16,023 nucleotides of DNA from Actinomycetota bacterium (GTDB lineage: Bacteria > Actinomycetota > Actinomycetes > S36-B12): the NCBI GenBank assembly GCA_947472655.1, contig CANJCG010000029.1:1-16023 (forward strand). The letters run 5' to 3'. The first letter of the stretch is position 1; every line of letters begins with the position of its first letter. Made by a program: the position numbers and the translations under genes. The notes beneath the pieces are model-generated. The model saw only the letters and a program-made list of their open reading frames with translations, was not told the origin of the DNA and ran no database searches. This document shows positions 14,093 to 16,023 of this stretch, piece after piece.

Positions 14093-15271
14093 TTACTTCC
14101 CTGCTTTCATGGATCCAGTTGAAGTGGACGCAATGAGGTCGTCAACATCTGTTGGGGAAAATCCGGCTGAGGCGAGAACTTTTCGAGTATCCGCTCCCAC
14201 GACAGGCCGAGGCCCTTGAACAGCACCAGGCGTTCCCAGTAACACAGGAGCAATACCTACTTGCGTCATCACTCCCAGCTCGGGATCTTCAACCTGTACC
14301 GCCATATTGTTGGCTCCAAATTGTGGGTAGTTGTACATCTCAACGGGGCTCAGGATTGGGTCTGCTCCGATTCCGGCATCAAAGAAAGTTTTACAAAGCT
14401 CTGTTCTATCCCGGTTGAAGAATGCTGAACGAAGGTTGTTGGTGTGTGCGAGTCGATACGCGGGATCACTCGTGAGTCGAGCTTGATCGGCAGCCTCGAC
14501 TCCGAGAATCTCCTCCATAGTGCTTGTGGCTACACGACCCACGTTGACGCCCGCGTGCATCCACTCGCCGCGCGCACACTCAAAAATGGAAGTCTGATGA
14601 ACCCCTGGCGGAGAAGTTTTAGCCATGATCAGCGAATCTGGCGCGTGCAAGTTTTCAACGTCTTGCCACAACATTGTGGTGTAGGCCAAAACACCTTGAA
14701 ACAAGGAAGTCCGAACATGTTGTCCGCGGCCAATATCTTCACGCGCGTATAGGGCAGCCAAGATCGCCGTTGACAATAGGAAAAAAGCTCCCATGCTGGG
14801 GATCTGCATATGTAGGTGGGCAGGACCGGGTCGCCATGCTGGTTGTTCAAACTGTGCACCGGAGCGCGCTTGCACAAGAGCGTCCCATCCTGCGCGCTTC
14901 TCGTAACGATGTCCATGGGGATACGCCTGCAACGACGCATAGATGATCTTGGGATTGCGTGCAGCAACAACCTCATACGAAAGGCCTAGAGCATCCATAG
15001 TGCCGGGGGAAAAAGACTCAACAATCACATCTGCGGTTTCAACCAGCCGCAAAAGAGCTTCGCGCCCAAGACTCTGCTTGAGGTTCAGTACGACAGACTG
15101 GCGGCTGCGAAGCCAAACGGGTGCACCTGGCATAGTCCTGAAGGGATCTCCTCCAGGTGGCTCGATCTTGATCACATCAGCACCTTGCTCGGCCAGCATA
15201 AGAACGCCAAGAGGCCCAGCAACCCCCCAAGTCAGATCAAGAATCTTGATTCCTTGCAGCGCTCCAGCCAC
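14093..15271 (-). CDS. Family III CoA-transferase paralogue lacking the catalytic Asp
   Basis: A 392-residue CaiB/BaiF-family protein. The CoA-binding start, IKILDLTWGVAGPLGVLMLAEQGADVIKIEPPGGDPFR (8-45), is intact, as are ARNPKIIYASLQAYPHGH (104-121) and the AREDIGRGQHVRTSLFQG helix. When the LAAL...GRGQ segments are aligned, the position of the catalytic Asp holds Ser159 (IPSMGAFFLLSTAILAAL; codon 14795-14797). The protein is therefore probably not a conventional CoA-transferase alone; it may be a non-catalytic partner of the next gene, 2 nt downstream. The GTG at 15271 is fixed by a perfect AGGAGG 7 nt upstream. An in-frame ATG at 15382 would add 37 unrelated residues and is rejected. It is the first gene of the pair, divergent from the GluQ-like gene. 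Confidence 0.88.
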   Translation of the reverse strand: MAGALQGIKILDLTWGVAGPLGVLMLAEQGADVIKIEPPGGDPFRTMPGAPVWLRSRQSVVLNLKQSLGREALLRLVETADVIVESFSPGTMDALGLSYEVVAARNPKIIYASLQAYPHGHRYEKRAGWDALVQARSGAQFEQPAWRPGPAHLHMQIPSMGAFFLLSTAILAALYAREDIGRGQHVRTSLFQGVLAYTTMLWQDVENLHAPDSLIMAKTSPPGVHQTSIFECARGEWMHAGVNVGRVATSTMEEILGVEAADQARLTSDPAYRLAHTNNLRSAFFNRDRTELCKTFFDAGIGADPILSPVEMYNYPQFGANNMAVQVEDPELGVMTQVGIAPVLLGTPGAVQGPRPVVGADTRKVLASAGFSPTDVDDLIASTSTGSMKAGK

Positions 15272-15277
15272 GGTCAG

Positions 15278-15283
15278 CCTCCT
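15278..15283 (-). promoter_or_regulatory. Perfect Shine-Dalgarno deciding the CoA-transferase start
   Basis: The leftward strand reads AGGAGG with 6 nt between it and the GTG at 15271. It shows that this GTG, and not the upstream ATG at 15382, is the start. Confidence 0.8.
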
Positions 15284-15311
15284 AAATCGATCATTTCGAG
15301 GATTTCCCCCT

Positions 15312-15340
15312 TTTACACTGTCGAGATCATGCTCTATGGA
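15312..15340 (+). promoter_or_regulatory. Candidate promoter for the GluQ-like gene
   Basis: TTTACA (15312-15317) matches the -35 consensus at five of six positions. After a 17-bp spacer comes TATGGA (15335-15340), a weak -10. The site lies in the 159-bp divergent region between the CoA-transferase and GluQ-like starts. A CATAAT at 15363-15368 is an alternative -10 without a good -35. Nothing else is recognised in this region. Confidence 0.3.
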
Positions 15341-15430
15341 ACTAAAGCAAGTATCAATTTTGCATAATCTGCCAGACTTCACCTATGCCAATGAGAGACC
15401 TACTCCTCGTACTTGGGGATAAGAGTTAAG

Positions 15431-16023
15431 TGCGCACTCGCTTTGCGCCGACTCCCAGCGGTTTTTTACATCAGGGCAACCTGGCTAATGCACTTGTCAA
15501 TTCCTGGCTCGCCCAACAATTGCAAGGCGACATGGTTTTACGGATGGATTCCGATGATCAGTTTCGGATCCGGCCCGAATACACAGAATTCATCTTCGAG
15601 AGTCTGAGAGTCCTTGGGATCGGCTACACATTGTTTGCCCCAGACCTCGAATCTCGAGCTGAGTACTTGAAGTCACAATTGACCAGTATCCCAGGTGAGT
15701 TGCTATTCGCGTGCGATTGCTCTCGATCGTCGTTGATCGCACAGGCCTGCACCTGTGTCGAACAGCAGAAAACTTGGCAACCCAAAGTTAATGCTCTCAG
15801 GTTACGTCTTGAAACGGATTCGGTTTCCAGTGTCAATGACGCTGAATACAACTTGCATAACCAATTTGGTGACGTTGTGTTATGGCGTAGAGATGATGTG
15901 CCTTCTTATCATTGGGCGAATGTCATAGATGATCGAGACTTGGCGATCACTCACATCGTGCGGGGCTCAGACTTGCAAGCATCATCCGCACTTCACATAC
16001 ATATCGCGCGGATCATCGGGGCA
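15431..16023 (+). CDS. Glutamyl-tRNA-synthetase-like protein (GluQ type), N-terminal part, runs off the right edge
   Basis: The frame is open from a GTG at 15431 to the window end (197 codons). An in-frame TAA directly precedes the GTG, so no longer N-terminus is possible. RTRFAPTPSGFLHQGNLANALVNSWLA (2-28) is the class I GlxRS ATP-binding start with HQGN as the HIGH equivalent. LRMDSDDQFRIRPEYTEFIFESLRVLGI (about 37-64) corresponds to the R-(I/M)-(E/D)-D-x-D segment. FACDCSRS...ACTC suggests a CxC...CxC zinc site as in GluQ. SYHWANVIDDRDLAITHIVRGSDL (about 160-184) is the family's active-site block. GluQ glutamylates the queuosine of tRNA-Asp. The KMSKS region and any anticodon domain are beyond the edge, so a full GluRS cannot be excluded, but the short spacing and the cysteines favour the GluQ group. 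Confidence 0.85.

Noticed and set aside
15272..15382. N-terminal extension of the upstream CoA-transferase from ATG 15382
   Set aside because: A perfect AGGAGG precedes the GTG at 15271, the family begins there, and the extension has no similarity to CoA-transferases and would occupy the divergent promoter region.
14943..15422. A 159-codon rightward open frame opposite the upstream CoA-transferase
   Set aside because: It is antisense to a well-conserved CoA-binding N-terminus and shows only Ser/Arg/Pro-rich shadow sequence.
1..16023. CRISPR arrays, insertion sequences, prophage, toxin-antitoxin or restriction systems
   Set aside because: No regularly spaced repeats, transposase, integrase, phage or defence protein motifs were seen. 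The kinase-like SCO1664 protein shares catalytic wording with HipA but lacks a HipB-like partner.

Overview
The window is a gene-dense chromosomal segment of an actinobacterium (Actinomycetota). The evidence is a mycothiol biosynthesis gene (mshC) in its usual actinobacterial company (SCO1664 family, DUF3090, MSMEG_4193-type phosphatase), an F420-dependent luciferase-like oxidoreductase, and a DUF5703 protein. Base composition is near half GC by eye, low for a soil actinomycete. Gene ends abut or overlap and intergenic space is scarce, and there is a Brp/Blh gene for making retinal. Together these suggest a compact-genome, light-exposed aquatic actinobacterium that probably carries a rhodopsin elsewhere. 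That lineage call is inference. No mobile element, CRISPR array, rRNA or prophage was seen.

Left part (1-6442). The tail of a 6-phosphogluconate dehydrogenase (gnd) runs into the leftward gene mshC with no spacer. Upstream of mshC, and reading the same way, lie a kinase-like SCO1664-family protein, a DUF3090 zinc-ribbon protein and a histidine-phosphatase-family protein. These form a four-gene leftward operon with one start-stop overlap. A CorA-type Mg2+ transporter gene diverges from it and meets uppP (undecaprenyl-diphosphatase) tail to tail on a shared CTAG. The uppP start overlaps the stop of an F420-dependent oxidoreductase. From memory, the order uppP / phosphatase / DUF3090 / SCO1664 / mshC resembles Rv2136c-Rv2130c of Mycobacterium tuberculosis, so this is an old conserved neighbourhood.

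Middle (6508-11328). An aldo/keto reductase, the integral-membrane beta-carotene cleavage enzyme Blh and a small DUF5703 protein read rightward. An M20 metallopeptidase and the tRNA-uridine hydroxylase TrhO form a tight leftward pair, followed by a rightward tRNA-Leu(GAG) with a perfect palindrome in its leader and a strong hairpin after it.

Right part (11401-16023). A TesB-like acyl-CoA thioesterase and a small Rossmann-fold NAD(P)-binding protein read rightward. They converge on two leftward, probably co-translated family III CoA-transferases, one of which has lost the catalytic aspartate. This looks like a small acyl-CoA module of unknown substrate. A glutamyl-tRNA-synthetase-like (GluQ-type) gene starts divergently and runs off the right edge.

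Most of the window is ordinary core genome. The parts worth a second look are the uncharacterised partners of mshC, the CoA-transferase pair with one apparently inactive subunit, the isolated retinal-forming enzyme, and the GluQ-like synthetase.
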